Below are positions 33,798-44,286 of a stretch of 55,733 nt of DNA, piece after piece. The notes beneath the pieces are model-generated. The model saw only the letters and a program-made list of their open reading frames with translations. It ran no database searches and had not been told where the DNA came from. Position numbers and translations under genes: made by a program. The stretch comes from Nitrospirota bacterium (GTDB taxonomy: Bacteria > Nitrospirota > Thermodesulfovibrionia > Thermodesulfovibrionales > JdFR-85): positions 1-55,733 of the forward strand of contig WFMM01000053.1 in assembly GCA_015484595.1 (NCBI GenBank), read 5' to 3'. Position 1 is the first letter of the stretch, and each line of letters opens with the position of its first letter.

Positions 33798-34425
33798 GGA
33801 AAAGATAAGCTATCTGCAACTCATAAAAAACGGTGTATTCAAGGAAAACACCATATTCAGACTGGTCATCAGTCTCTGTCCATCAATAGCGGTTACCAAC
33901 AGCGTAAGAAACGGATTTTTGCTTGGAATGGCCGTTCTTTTCGTTCAGAGCATGGTCAACACAACGGTGGCCCTCCTTAGAAGGTTTATTCATCCCCGCA
34001 TCCGTATCCCCATCTTTATGCTCATAATCTCAGGCTGGGTCAGTGTGGTCGATATGATCATGGCTGCCTACGCAAGGGCTGCCTATAAGGAGATAGGTCT
34101 TTATGTGGAGATTATCGTTGCCTTTGCATCCATCCTTGCGAGGGCAGAGATGTTTGCAAGCAAGAACAGACCCCTTGCAGCCTTCTTTGATGGTTTTGGC
34201 TCAGGGCTTGGTTTCATGATAGCACTGGTTGTGATCAGTTTCTTCAGGGAGCTCTTTGGAAGTGGCTCCCTTGCGGGCATTCCTATAATACACGCAAAAC
34301 CCCTGCTCATCATGATAATGCCAGCAGGTGGTTTTATTGCAGTGGGGCTTTTGATGGGATTTTTCAACTGGATTGATATCAGATTTTACGGTGGTAAGGG
34401 TGCTGGTGGTGCAGCAGGGCACTGA
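33784..34425 (+). CDS. rnfE: Rnf complex subunit RnfE
   Basis: 213 residues, six predicted membrane helices. Family segments are NGVFKENTIFRLVISLCPSIAVTNS at the N-terminus (about 12-36) and a glycine-rich FFDGFGSGLGFMIAL. Homologous to RnfA; the two form the inverted membrane pair that carries a [2Fe-2S] cluster between conserved cysteines. A 67-bp gap with its own GGGAGG follows before rnfA. Confidence 0.96.
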   Translation: MEHHEEKISYLQLIKNGVFKENTIFRLVISLCPSIAVTNSVRNGFLLGMAVLFVQSMVNTTVALLRRFIHPRIRIPIFMLIISGWVSVVDMIMAAYARAAYKEIGLYVEIIVAFASILARAEMFASKNRPLAAFFDGFGSGLGFMIALVVISFFRELFGSGSLAGIPIIHAKPLLIMIMPAGGFIAVGLLMGFFNWIDIRFYGGKGAGGAAGH

Positions 34426-34492
34426 GTTTGAATTTATATGCCCTTTTGTGTAATAATTAATAAAGTGATTTGTTTATAAAAGGGAGGCTATT

Positions 34493-35086
34493 ATGAGTCA
34501 CGAGTTTTTGAAGTTGTTCGAGTTATTCATAGCCGCATCAGTAATAAACAACTTTGTCTTTACCCGTTTCCTTGGACTCTGCATATTCTTTGGTGTTTCA
34601 AAGAAGATGGAAACCGCCATTGGAATGAGCATTACCTTCACTGCAGTTATGGTCATTTCAGCCGCATTAAGCTGGCTTATCTTTACATACATAATGGTTC
34701 CTCTTGAGATAACATTCCTTAAGATAATAATCTTCATCGGTGTGGTGGCTGCCTTTGTTCAGGGTGCTGATACCATTATGCGAAAGGTCAGCCCTGGACT
34801 TTATTATAAACTGGGTGTTTATCTTGCACTAATATCCACAAACTGCATTATAGTGGCAGTGCCACTTATAAATGCCGAGTCACATTACAACTTCCTTGAG
34901 AGTCTTTCCTTTGGTCTTGGCTCAGGTATAGGTTTTGCCCTTGCCCTTACCATAATGGCCAGCATTCGTGAAAAGCTTGAGCTTGCTGATGTGCCAAGGC
35001 CGTTTAAGGGAATGCCCATTGCATGGGTTACAACAGCACTTATTGCCCTTGCCTTTACTGGTTTTTCAGGGCTTATCACCCTTTAA
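34493..35086 (+). CDS. rnfA: Rnf complex subunit RnfA
   Basis: 197 residues, six membrane helices. NNFVFTRFLGLCIFFGVSKKM (about 19-39) and YLALISTNCIIVAVPLIN carry the conserved cysteines. AAAGGGAGG precedes the ATG. The spacer from rnfE contains no clear terminator, so operon continuity is likely. Confidence 0.96.
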   Translation: MSHEFLKLFELFIAASVINNFVFTRFLGLCIFFGVSKKMETAIGMSITFTAVMVISAALSWLIFTYIMVPLEITFLKIIIFIGVVAAFVQGADTIMRKVSPGLYYKLGVYLALISTNCIIVAVPLINAESHYNFLESLSFGLGSGIGFALALTIMASIREKLELADVPRPFKGMPIAWVTTALIALAFTGFSGLITL

Positions 35087-35108
35087 TTAAAGATTGGAGG
35101 TCGGATAG

Positions 35109-36287
35109 ATGATAGACCATGGTTTGATTAAAGAGGTCTTAAATCTTATAGGAAACCTGAACCTGCCCGAGTTTATTAACCATATACCACTTCCACATAT
35201 CGGTGTTGGTGCAGGTGTTGAGCCAAGAGAGTCGGTTGACCTTGTAGAGACCCTTAAGTTTACCGCCTTTTTTATACTCGGTGTGGGAGCGGTTTTCGGT
35301 TTTGGTCTTGCCTTTGCAGCAAAGAAGTTCTCCGTAAAGCGTGACCCGAGGATTGACCAGGTAAGGGAGTATCTGGCAGGTGCACACTGCGGTGCCTGTG
35401 GTTATGCAGGCTGTGAGCAGTACGCAGAGGCAGTGGTTCAAAACCCTGATGTGCCTCCAAACCTCTGCACCCCTGGTGGTGAAAGGGCTGCCAAGATGGT
35501 TGCCCTTATCACTGGCAAGGAAGCGGTGGCCACAGAGCCTAAGTTTTCAAGGATTATGTGCCAGGGTGACTGGCAGAAGTCAGTAAAGAGGTTTAAGTAC
35601 GAGGGTGTGGAGGACTGTCGTGCAGCAGTGCTTGCAGGCGGAGGAGACAAGGCATGTATTTATGGCTGTCTTGGATACGGAACCTGTGCAAAGGTTTGTC
35701 CCTTTGATGCAATACACATGAACGAAAACCACTTGCCCGTGGTAGACATGGGTAAGTGCACGGGCTGCAGAAAGTGTGAGGCTGCCTGCCCTAAGAAGGT
35801 CATAGAGGTGCTTCCAGGCAGTAAGGCTGTGGTGGTTGCATGTCACAGCCGTGACAGAGGGGCTGACACAAGGAAGAACTGTCAGATTGGCTGCATAGCA
35901 TGTGGTGCCTGTGAGAAGGTCTGTCCCTTTGATGCCGCAAAGGTTGAAAACAATGTATCAAGGATTGATTACGATAAGTGTCGTGTATGTGGCCTCTGCG
36001 TGAGAAAGTGCCCAACAAAGGCAATCGTTGACCACATGCCCACAAGGCCAAAGGCATTTATTATAGAAGACAAATGCATTGGCTGTAATGCCTGCATGAA
36101 GGTATGCCCCGTTAATGCTGCCTATGGTGAGCTTAAGAAGGTCCACACCATTGACCAGTCAAAGTGCATTGGTTGTGGTATCTGCACTGCAAGGTGTCCA
36201 AAGCAGGCAATAGACGGCACCTTCAATGCTCAGGAGGTCTTTAGAAAGGCTGAGGAAAAGAGGCAGGCTAAAAAGGTAGCAGCCTAA
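35109..36287 (+). CDS. rnfB: Rnf complex subunit RnfB, extended iron-sulfur form
   Basis: 392 residues. An N-terminal amphipathic stretch and one membrane helix (about 48-70) precede the Fis-type cluster domain (GAHCGACGYAGCEQYA...CTPGG, about 93-125). Six further cysteine motifs follow: CIYGCLGYGTCAKVCP, CTGCRKCEAACP, CIACGACEKVCP, CRVCGLCVRKCP, CIGCNACMKVCP, CIGCGICTARCP. RnfB accepts electrons from ferredoxin. Many RnfB proteins have fewer motifs; the C-terminal pair here looks like an added ferredoxin domain. It converges with a 4-nt stop overlap (CTAA) on the next gene. Confidence 0.95.
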   Translation: MIDHGLIKEVLNLIGNLNLPEFINHIPLPHIGVGAGVEPRESVDLVETLKFTAFFILGVGAVFGFGLAFAAKKFSVKRDPRIDQVREYLAGAHCGACGYAGCEQYAEAVVQNPDVPPNLCTPGGERAAKMVALITGKEAVATEPKFSRIMCQGDWQKSVKRFKYEGVEDCRAAVLAGGGDKACIYGCLGYGTCAKVCPFDAIHMNENHLPVVDMGKCTGCRKCEAACPKKVIEVLPGSKAVVVACHSRDRGADTRKNCQIGCIACGACEKVCPFDAAKVENNVSRIDYDKCRVCGLCVRKCPTKAIVDHMPTRPKAFIIEDKCIGCNACMKVCPVNAAYGELKKVHTIDQSKCIGCGICTARCPKQAIDGTFNAQEVFRKAEEKRQAKKVAA

Positions 36288-36757
36288 TACAGGCCAGACC
36301 TTGAAAGTGCCTCCACTCTGCCTCGTGGGAACTGATGCTTAAGCCTGCCGTTTCGGTACAAAAGGCAGCCAATCACGGTTGAGTCATAGAGGGCTATGAT
36401 GTAGCCCTCTTCCCAGTTATGTTCGGTAATCTCAAGGTATCCCCTTCTTAGGAGTTCCGAAAGCTCCTTGCGGCTTAACTCCTTTAAGTGTCTGGATGCA
36501 CTGTCACCAACGAGCTGAAGGCCATAGGTGGTGGGTTTTAGCCACCTTCCCACCTTTCTAAGTATCCTCAGCCCAGGAAATTCTATCCTTTTCATCTCAA
36601 GTGCCTTTGTGACTATCTCATTGTTTGGGGAATCCGAAAGCATCCATACACTTCTTCCTGTCTCAAAGAAGCTAAAGCCATTGAAACGCTCAGGTGGTAT
36701 CCCGAAACGCTCGTAAAAGTAGGAGGTGATTCTTTCTCTGTGCGCCAGTTTAAGCAT
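36284..36757 (-). CDS. conserved hypothetical, possible PUA-like RNA-binding protein
   Basis: 157 residues, no signal or membrane segment. The C-terminal YIIALYDSTVIGCLLYRNGRLKHQFPRGR resembles the PUA-like tail of RsmF/NSUN rRNA methyltransferases (GxG...NGRLKNHxPKGLR), and a PTTYGLQLVG segment precedes it. No methyltransferase domain is attached. The likeness is by eye and could mislead. Its ATG overlaps the stop of the thioredoxin-like gene, forming a pair with it downstream of panC. Confidence 0.5.
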   Translation of the reverse strand: MLKLAHRERITSYFYERFGIPPERFNGFSFFETGRSVWMLSDSPNNEIVTKALEMKRIEFPGLRILRKVGRWLKPTTYGLQLVGDSASRHLKELSRKELSELLRRGYLEITEHNWEEGYIIALYDSTVIGCLLYRNGRLKHQFPRGRVEALSRSGLY

Positions 36758-37095
36758 CAGTGCACAGGGCCTGTCGAAAGTAGTCGTTCTACCTCTTCCA
36801 GGACTGCCCTGTAAGAGATGGCACCGTAGATGAAGGGTGTTCCGTTTATTAACACCACAGGTAGAGACAATAGACCGTGACTGACGAGCTCTCTGACTTC
36901 GGTGAATCTGCTTTCATCCTCTAAAAAGAGGTCTATGTACTCCACCAGCACGAGGTTTGGATACTGGTAGTCCAGTGCTGCCTGAAGCTCTTCAGCAAAG
37001 GCCTGATTGTTTACTCCCTCATCATAGTAGCTTTCGCTGAAGTTTAAATCCTCAAAGGGATTATCCAGTATCTGTATATGAATACGCTGTAACAT
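36757..37095 (-). CDS. thioredoxin-fold-like small protein lacking CxxC
   Basis: 112 residues. The block LPVVLINGTPFIYGAISY (about 78-95) looks like the cis-proline strand of thioredoxin-fold proteins, and VLVEYIDLFLEDES like the preceding strand. No cysteine is present, so it cannot be a dithiol redox enzyme. Weak resemblance to the YuzD-type group. Coupled to the downstream gene (overlapping ATGA) and close to panC, with an ACTACCC-type heptamer repeat between. Confidence 0.5.
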   Translation of the reverse strand: MLQRIHIQILDNPFEDLNFSESYYDEGVNNQAFAEELQAALDYQYPNLVLVEYIDLFLEDESRFTEVRELVSHGLLSLPVVLINGTPFIYGAISYRAVLEEVERLLSTGPVH

Positions 37096-37097
37096 AC

Positions 37098-37122
37098 TAC
37101 CCCCTACTCCCTACCCCCTATC
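37098..37122. repeat. CTACCCC heptamer microsatellite
   Basis: CTACCCCCTACTCCCTACCC-type 7-bp units between the thioredoxin-like gene and panC, overlapping the panC stop. Same module as the CTACACC part of the composite repeats. A shorter trace (CCTACCCCCTAA) lies near 39075. Confidence 0.6.
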
Positions 37123-37979
37123 TTTACTATAAGATTATCAATCAGCCTTGCCTTTCCATAAAGGAGGGCAACGGCAAATACCGCCTCTTTTTTGCCGTAT
37201 ATTTTAACATCAACATCTCTTAAGTCTTCAAGTGTCTCAGGGTCGTATAAAGAGGCGTACTGAATCTCCCTTACATGGGGTGACTTTCTTAGATGCTCAT
37301 TCAGTGTCTCTACAGCTCTGGAAAAACTCATGCTTTCCATGAGGGTCTTTTCAGCCTCCTTCATTGCAAGGTATATAAGGTTTGCACCCCTTCTTTCGTC
37401 TTCACTGAGGTAGCTGTTTCTTGAGCTCATGGCAAGCCCATCGGGCTCCCTTACAGTGGGGCAGGGAACTATCTCTATGTCGAGGTTCAGGTCTCTTACC
37501 ATGGTCTTTATGATAAGGGTCTGCTGAAAGTCCTTAAGACCAAAGTATGCCCGTGTGGGCTTTACGATGTTAAAGAGCTTAAGCACCACCGTGGTCACAC
37601 CCCTGAAGTGACCTGGTCTGAAGGCACCACAGAGCTTTTCAGAAAGCCCCTCAACTGTCACATAGGTCTTAAACCCCTCAGGGTACATCTTTTCAGGGGT
37701 TGGCAGAAAGAGGGCATCCACCCCGAGGGATTCCAGTTTTTTTCTGTCTCCTTCGAGGTCTCTTGGATATCTGTCCAGGTCTTCCTGTGGTCCAAACTGT
37801 ATGGGATTTACAAAGATGCTTACAACGGTGATGTCATTTTCCTCAAGTGACCTTTTTACGAGGCTCAGGTGCCCCTCGTGAAGTGCACCCATGGTGGGCA
37901 CAAATCCAATGGTTTTCCCCTTAAGTCTGAGGCCCTTTGAATAACTCTGCATATCAAGGACATCGTTAAAGACCTTCAA
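37104..37979 (-). CDS. panC: pantothenate synthetase PanC
   Basis: 291 residues. The adenylation motifs are clear: PTMGALHEGHLSL (HxGH, about 28-40), FVNPIQFGPQEDLDRYPRD, and AMSSRNSYLSEDER (KMSKS-like, near 184). It joins pantoate and beta-alanine using ATP. It follows ispG by 6 nt; panB/panD are elsewhere. Confidence 0.97.
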   Translation of the reverse strand: MKVFNDVLDMQSYSKGLRLKGKTIGFVPTMGALHEGHLSLVKRSLEENDITVVSIFVNPIQFGPQEDLDRYPRDLEGDRKKLESLGVDALFLPTPEKMYPEGFKTYVTVEGLSEKLCGAFRPGHFRGVTTVVLKLFNIVKPTRAYFGLKDFQQTLIIKTMVRDLNLDIEIVPCPTVREPDGLAMSSRNSYLSEDERRGANLIYLAMKEAEKTLMESMSFSRAVETLNEHLRKSPHVREIQYASLYDPETLEDLRDVDVKIYGKKEAVFAVALLYGKARLIDNLIVKIGGRE

Positions 37980-37985
37980 TTTGCC

Positions 37986-39038
37986 TTAAGCCTCCTTTAT
38001 CATCCTGATTAGTTCATCAAGCATCTCGGTTTCCCGAACCTTCTTTACAACCTTTCCCTTTTTAAAGAGTAAACCCTCTCCTTTGCTTCCTGCCACACCG
38101 AAGTCAGCCTCCCGTGCCTCACCAGGGCCGTTTACTGCACATCCCATTACTGCCACTGTGAGGGGTTTCTCAATGCCCTCTATCCTTTTTTGTAGCTTCC
38201 TTGCAATGCCCTGTATGTTTACGGTACATCTTCCACAGGTAGGACAGGATACAAGATTTATACCATGCTTTCTTATCCCCAGGGTTGAAAGTATCTCATA
38301 GGCCACCCTGACCTCGTCATAGGGTGGGGCAGTAAGTGAGACCCTGATGGTGTCTCCTATCCCCTCTGAAAGCAGTATTCCAAGCCCAACAGCACTTTTT
38401 ACAATTCCCAGCGGAGGTGGGCCTGCCTCGGTAATGCCTATGTGAAGGGGGTAGTCAAATCTGCTTGAAAAGAGCCTGTAGGCATTAACGGTAAGGGGGA
38501 CATCGGTGCCCTTTAAGGATACCTTTATCTGGTGAAAGCCAAGCTCATGGAGCATCTCAATCTGTCGGGTGGCAGCCTCCACGAGGGCATCTGCTGTGGG
38601 ATGGCCGTATTTTTTCAGCAGGTCCTTTGGCAGAGAGCCTGAGTTAACACCTACACGGATGGGTATTTTTCTGTCCTTAGCTGCCTCTACAAGTTCTCTT
38701 ACCTTCCACTTTGCACCAATGTTTCCAGGGTTTATCCTCAATCCATGAGCTCCCTGCTCTATGGACTTTAGTGCAAGACGCCAGTCAAAGTGGATATCAG
38801 CTATAAGTGGGATGGATATCCTTTTTGTGATCTCACCTATTGCCTCTGCAGCAACCATGTCAGGCACAGCCACCCTTATAACCTCACAGCCGAGGCGTTC
38901 AAGCCTTCTTATCTGGCGGACTGTGGCATTAACATCCCTGGTGTCTGTCTTGGTCATAGACTGAACAACCACAGGGGCATCGCCACCAATCTTAACTCCT
39001 CCAAGGGTTATCTGTCTCGTCTTTTTTCTTTCAAGCAT
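37986..39038 (-). CDS. ispG: 4-hydroxy-3-methylbut-2-enyl diphosphate synthase IspG
   Basis: 350 residues. TIM-barrel part with VQSMTKTDTRDVNATVRQI (about 25-43) and ADIHFDWRLAL. Iron-sulfur ligands are in LVSCPTCGRCTVNIQ (CxxC) and MGCAVNGPGEAREADFG. It acts in the MEP isoprenoid pathway, taking electrons from ferredoxin or flavodoxin, as expected for an organism with several ferredoxins. Confidence 0.97.
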   Translation of the reverse strand: MLERKKTRQITLGGVKIGGDAPVVVQSMTKTDTRDVNATVRQIRRLERLGCEVIRVAVPDMVAAEAIGEITKRISIPLIADIHFDWRLALKSIEQGAHGLRINPGNIGAKWKVRELVEAAKDRKIPIRVGVNSGSLPKDLLKKYGHPTADALVEAATRQIEMLHELGFHQIKVSLKGTDVPLTVNAYRLFSSRFDYPLHIGITEAGPPPLGIVKSAVGLGILLSEGIGDTIRVSLTAPPYDEVRVAYEILSTLGIRKHGINLVSCPTCGRCTVNIQGIARKLQKRIEGIEKPLTVAVMGCAVNGPGEAREADFGVAGSKGEGLLFKKGKVVKKVRETEMLDELIRMIKEA

Positions 39039-39089
39039 GGTGATTTATTATAACCCAATTCTTCATCTTCCTTCCCTACCCCCTAATAA

Positions 39090-40073
39090 TCATTTGCCTC
39101 TAAACCACTTTATAGCCCTCTGGTGTTCGTGATTTGTTACAGAGAAGTGATGTCTTCCGTCCCCAGTTGCAACGAAAAACAGATATGGCACCTTTGCCGG
39201 ATAGAGGGCTGCCTTTATCGACTTAAGCCCTGGTGAGGCAATTGGACCAGGTGGAAGCCCTTTAATCAGGTAGGTGTTGTATGGAGAGGGTCTTTTAAGG
39301 TCCTTACGAGTTATCCTTACAGGCGGTGGATAGATTCCGTATACTGTAGTTGGGTCAGACTCAAGGGGCATGCCCCGTTTAAGCCTGTTGTGAAAGACCG
39401 CTGATATTAAGGGACGCTCTTCGTCAACCTCTGCCTCCTTTTCTATAAGTGAGGCAAGGGTAAGAAGCTGTTTTTCCGTAAGACCAAGGCTCTGTGCCCG
39501 GGACCTCATCTCCTCTGTAATGTGGGCTCTCAGGTTTCTTACCATCTCTTTAATCACCCTTTGGGCTGGGCAGTGTTTTGGAAAAAGATAGGTGTCCGGG
39601 AATAGGTAGCCCTCAGCAGAGGGGGCATCTATCTTAAGCTCATTAAGCAGGGTTATGTCCTTTGCAGCCTTTAAAAACTCCTCACTTTCTGTTATTTCAA
39701 GGTCTTGAAGTCTTTTTGCAATCTGCCACAGGTTAAAGCCCTCTGGTATGGTAACCCTTACGAGCTCAACATCCCCTCTTGTTAGTTTTTTTAAAACACT
39801 GTAGTCAGAGATAGCTCCTTCAAAACGGTATATGCCTGACTTTACGCTGTATTGAAGACCAAGCAGGCGACCCCAGAAGACAAAGAGCCTTCGGCTTTTA
39901 AGGATACCCTGATTGTCAAGGAGCCTTGCCACCTGGCTGAAGCTCATCCCTTCTGGCACTTCAATCTCAACCGTGCTTTTTATCCTGTGCTTTAAGAAAA
40001 AGGGGTTTGTAAAGGCATAGACGAAGGCAAGAAGTAGTGCCAGCGTAACGAAGAGGACCTTGCTTTTTTGCAT
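39090..40073 (-). CDS. mltG: endolytic murein transglycosylase MltG
   Basis: 327 residues. One N-terminal membrane helix (about 5-23), a LysM-like segment (IPEGFNLWQIAKRL), then the YceG catalytic block with ASLIEKEAEVDEERPLISAV (catalytic Glu, near 210), YNTYLIKGLPPGPIASPGLKSI and FFVATGDGRHHFS. MltG cuts nascent glycan strands and sets their length. It lies downstream of the groEL terminator and so likely has its own promoter. Confidence 0.95.
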   Translation of the reverse strand: MQKSKVLFVTLALLLAFVYAFTNPFFLKHRIKSTVEIEVPEGMSFSQVARLLDNQGILKSRRLFVFWGRLLGLQYSVKSGIYRFEGAISDYSVLKKLTRGDVELVRVTIPEGFNLWQIAKRLQDLEITESEEFLKAAKDITLLNELKIDAPSAEGYLFPDTYLFPKHCPAQRVIKEMVRNLRAHITEEMRSRAQSLGLTEKQLLTLASLIEKEAEVDEERPLISAVFHNRLKRGMPLESDPTTVYGIYPPPVRITRKDLKRPSPYNTYLIKGLPPGPIASPGLKSIKAALYPAKVPYLFFVATGDGRHHFSVTNHEHQRAIKWFRGK

Positions 40074-40133
40074 AGATTTATAATACCCAAAAGAAAAGGA
40101 GAAATTCTAACCTCAGTTCCACCTCGTAGGTGG

Positions 40134-40164
40134 AAATAAAAAGGGCAGGCCCTATGGCCTGCCC
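40134..40164 (-). terminator. rho-independent terminator of groEL
   Basis: GGGCAGGCC (40143-40151) and GGCCTGCCC (40156-40164) form a perfect 9-bp stem with a 4-base loop. On the minus strand it is followed by TTTTTATTT (40142-40134). A second 8-bp hairpin (40117-40124 with 40128-40135, loop CGT) lies just beyond. Confidence 0.88.
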
Positions 40165-40190
40165 TCTGAAAAGTGGTTGTTGACTGTTTA

Positions 40191-41920
<1,730 letters not shown>

Positions 41921-42046
41921 CTCCCCAACAACGGAAAATAACAGGTTTAAAATTGGTAAAATCCTTTTAAGTGGCTTTACCCTTCTGACTCCCCAACAAT
42001 TACAACCGGGTTATGCCCCTTTGAGTTTTAGCTCACTGAAAAACCT

Positions 42047-42310
42047 CTATTCTTCAACTATTCCCAGGATGTCTTCTTCTTTGATAATAAGATACTCTGT
42101 GCCGTTCATCTTCACCTTTGAGCCTGAATACCTGTCAAACATCACCTCATCTCCAACCTTTACCTCCTTCACCTCAGCACCCACTGCCTCCACCTTGCCT
42201 CTCTGGGGCTTTTCCTTTGCAGTGTCAGGCACATAGATTCCGCCTGGTGTCTTTTCAACATCTTCAGTGTAGGAAATAAAGACCCTGTCCTTTAATGGTT
42301 TGAACTTCAT
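42047..42310 (-). CDS. groS: co-chaperonin GroES (10 kDa)
   Basis: 87 residues, slightly short but complete: MKFKPLKDRVFISY at the N-terminus, the mobile loop EKTPGGIYVPDTAKEKPQRG (about 19-38), and the terminal EYLIIKEEDILGIVE. GAAAGGAGTGG lies upstream of the ATG. First gene of the chaperonin operon. Confidence 0.97.
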   Translation of the reverse strand: MKFKPLKDRVFISYTEDVEKTPGGIYVPDTAKEKPQRGKVEAVGAEVKEVKVGDEVMFDRYSGSKVKMNGTEYLIIKEEDILGIVEE

Positions 42311-42409
42311 AGGCTACCACTCCTTTCTTTTAGATTTTTAAAGCCCTGACAGGGCTTTGTGACCTGGATTCAGAGTTAAGGGCAATAGCTTCAATTTCTT
42401 CTCTATTTG

Positions 42410-42464
42410 TTAGCACTCGCTCTTATCGAGTGCTAATATAATGTTTTTTTGTCCTTAAAGGCAA
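42410..42464 (-). promoter_or_regulatory. groESL promoter with CIRCE operator
   Basis: CIRCE is perfect: TTAGCACTC (42410-42418), nine bases, GAGTGCTAA (42428-42436). On the minus strand a promoter lies just upstream: TTGCCT (42464-42459) and TTATAT (42441-42436) with a 17-bp spacer, so the operator covers the transcription start. CIRCE is the binding site of the heat-shock repressor HrcA, which is not encoded in the window. Confidence 0.95.
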
Positions 42465-42542
42465 GGGCACAGAAGGGCGAAAAAGATTGTTTATCGGGTA
42501 ATACCTGAATTTAATGGGGATAAACTAAAAAAATCAGAAAAA

Positions 42543-43406
42543 TTATCCTGATATCTCCTGTTTTTTCTCTTCGATGAACCTCTGAAGCTCTTCGTTGAAT
42601 ATATCTCTCTGTTGTCTTACCTCCTGGGGTATGCGCATATTGTAGAGCTTCATTCCCTCGTTAAGCTGTGAGGCAAAGACCTCCTGGAAGTTACCCTGTC
42701 GGATTGCTTCCTTTACCTTTTCGGGGTTGTAAAGATAAATGTCGGCAAGGATGGTCTTTACGAGCCTTCTTGCCCTTTCTACACCTGCATCTTGAGATGT
42801 CACGGTCTGTTGTGTCTGTTCGGGCTGTGTGGCTTTGTCTTCCTGTGGTGAAGGCCCGGTTTCTTTAGGTGCAGAAGGTGCCTGGGGTTTTTCTCCTGTG
42901 GCCAGATATCTGACCTTGTCTGTCAGGAGTTTCTCTATCTCGTGTGCCTCGATGTAGTCGTCTGCTCCGTGGAGGGATTCGGGTTTTCTGCGGTACTTTT
43001 CTTTATCGTATATGCTTCCGATTATTATGACCTTTATGTCTGAGGTCTCCTTTCTCTCCTTAAGCCTTTTACAGACCTCAAAGCCGTATATTTTGGGCAG
43101 TGAGACATCGATTATCACCAAAAAGGGATGCTCCCTCATGGCCTTCACCATTGCATCGATTCCATCCTTTGAAACAAGCACATCGTATCCCTCTGCCCTT
43201 AAAAGGGATGTGCACTTTTTAATAATCTCATCATCTGGATGGGCAACCAGCACCAATGACCTGTTAATCTCCTTGAACTTCTTTTTTGCCTTTCTTACCA
43301 GGAATACACTGCTACATTTAGGACACCTAAAACGGCTGCCCTCTGGAGAGATCTTTTCATCCGGAATCCTTAGCTTTACCTTACACTTTGGACAGACTAC
43401 TATCAC
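42543..43406 (-). CDS. zinc-ribbon plus receiver-domain protein
   Basis: 287 residues from a GTG. An MJ0042-type zinc ribbon (CPKCKVKL...FRCPKCSSVF, about 5-35) is followed by a response-regulator receiver domain (SLVLVAHPDDEII; phospho-acceptor Asp in FLVIIDVSLPKIYGF near 100). A Pro/Gln-rich linker (about 175-205) leads to a helical C-terminal domain (ARRLVKTILADIYLYNPEKV, IFNEELQRFIEEKKQE). The usual receiver Lys after the fourth strand is not evident, so phosphorylation may be altered. No DNA-binding output domain is seen. It lies 3 nt after the rhomboid gene; partner unknown. Confidence 0.75.
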   Translation of the reverse strand: MIVVCPKCKVKLRIPDEKISPEGSRFRCPKCSSVFLVRKAKKKFKEINRSLVLVAHPDDEIIKKCTSLLRAEGYDVLVSKDGIDAMVKAMREHPFLVIIDVSLPKIYGFEVCKRLKERKETSDIKVIIIGSIYDKEKYRRKPESLHGADDYIEAHEIEKLLTDKVRYLATGEKPQAPSAPKETGPSPQEDKATQPEQTQQTVTSQDAGVERARRLVKTILADIYLYNPEKVKEAIRQGNFQEVFASQLNEGMKLYNMRIPQEVRQQRDIFNEELQRFIEEKKQEISG

Positions 43407-43409
43407 TTT

Positions 43410-44093
43410 TTACCTCCACCTGACCCGAGGCCTCCGCCTCCTGGGTAACCACAGTTTTATGGTTAACAACCCAAAGAAAAACCCGCCAATGTGAGCAAAC
43501 CAGGCAACTCCACCCTGAACACCTGCTCCCTTGCTGAGCAGACCATTAAGGACCTGAAGTATCCCCCAGAGCCCTATTACCAGGGCAGCAGGGAGAGCCA
43601 CGATATCTATAAAGAAACCAAAGAATATTAAAGTATGCACTTTTGCATGAGGATAAAGCAAGAGGTAGGCACCAAGGATGCTTGCAACTGCACCGCTTGC
43701 CCCTACCATGGGCACCCTGGACGAGGGGGCACTTAGTGCCTGTGCATAGGCTGCCACAGTGCCTGAAAGTAGATAAAACACAAGGAACCTGATGTGGCCG
43801 AGCCGGTCTTCCACATTGTTTCCAAATATCCAGAGGTAGAGCATGTTTCCAGCTATGTGAACAAACCCTCCGTGCATGAACATGGATGTAAAAACAGTGA
43901 GTGGTTGAGGTATGGGCTGGGGGCCCTTTAGCTGAACAAGGTAGTGTGGGACAGCACCATAACTGAATATTATCCTTTCCATGCCAGCAGGATGTCCAAG
44001 CTCAATCAGAAACACAAGAATGTTTAGCACAATCAAAAGGATTGTTACAAAGGGAAAGGTCTCAGTGGGATTATCGTCCTTAAAGGGTATCAT
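43410..44093 (-). CDS. rhomboid-family intramembrane serine protease
   Basis: 227 residues with six or seven membrane helices. The catalytic Ser lies in GASGAVASILGAYL (near 133) and the His in WFAHIGGFFFGL (near 205); HIAGNMLYLWIFGNNVED (about 77-94) is the conserved loop and helix 2. Rhomboids cleave membrane proteins within the bilayer. Substrate unknown. Confidence 0.93.
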   Translation of the reverse strand: MIPFKDDNPTETFPFVTILLIVLNILVFLIELGHPAGMERIIFSYGAVPHYLVQLKGPQPIPQPLTVFTSMFMHGGFVHIAGNMLYLWIFGNNVEDRLGHIRFLVFYLLSGTVAAYAQALSAPSSRVPMVGASGAVASILGAYLLLYPHAKVHTLIFFGFFIDIVALPAALVIGLWGILQVLNGLLSKGAGVQGGVAWFAHIGGFFFGLLTIKLWLPRRRRPRVRWR

Positions 44094-44246
44094 TTGCCTG
44101 TTCCGTTTTTTTAATTATAAGTTACCACCTTTTATCTGTCAATAAAAGTTGTATTTTTATTTTGATTATTCCAGTAGTTAGTGTTTTATTTTAATGTAAA
44201 AAATTTAAATTCATTATATATCTTCTAAAAATATAATATTTTTTCC

Positions 44247-44275
44247 TTGACAAATTTATTCAAAAATGATTTAAT
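44247..44275 (+). promoter_or_regulatory. promoter of the HD-GYP gene, near-leaderless
   Basis: TTGACA (44247-44252) and TTTAAT (44270-44275) with a 17-bp spacer. The ATG at 44287 begins 11 bases after the -10 box and has no Shine-Dalgarno, so the mRNA probably starts within a few bases of the start codon. The 44094-44246 stretch is very A+T-rich and empty. Confidence 0.6.
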
Positions 44276-44286
44276 TATTTCTGAAT

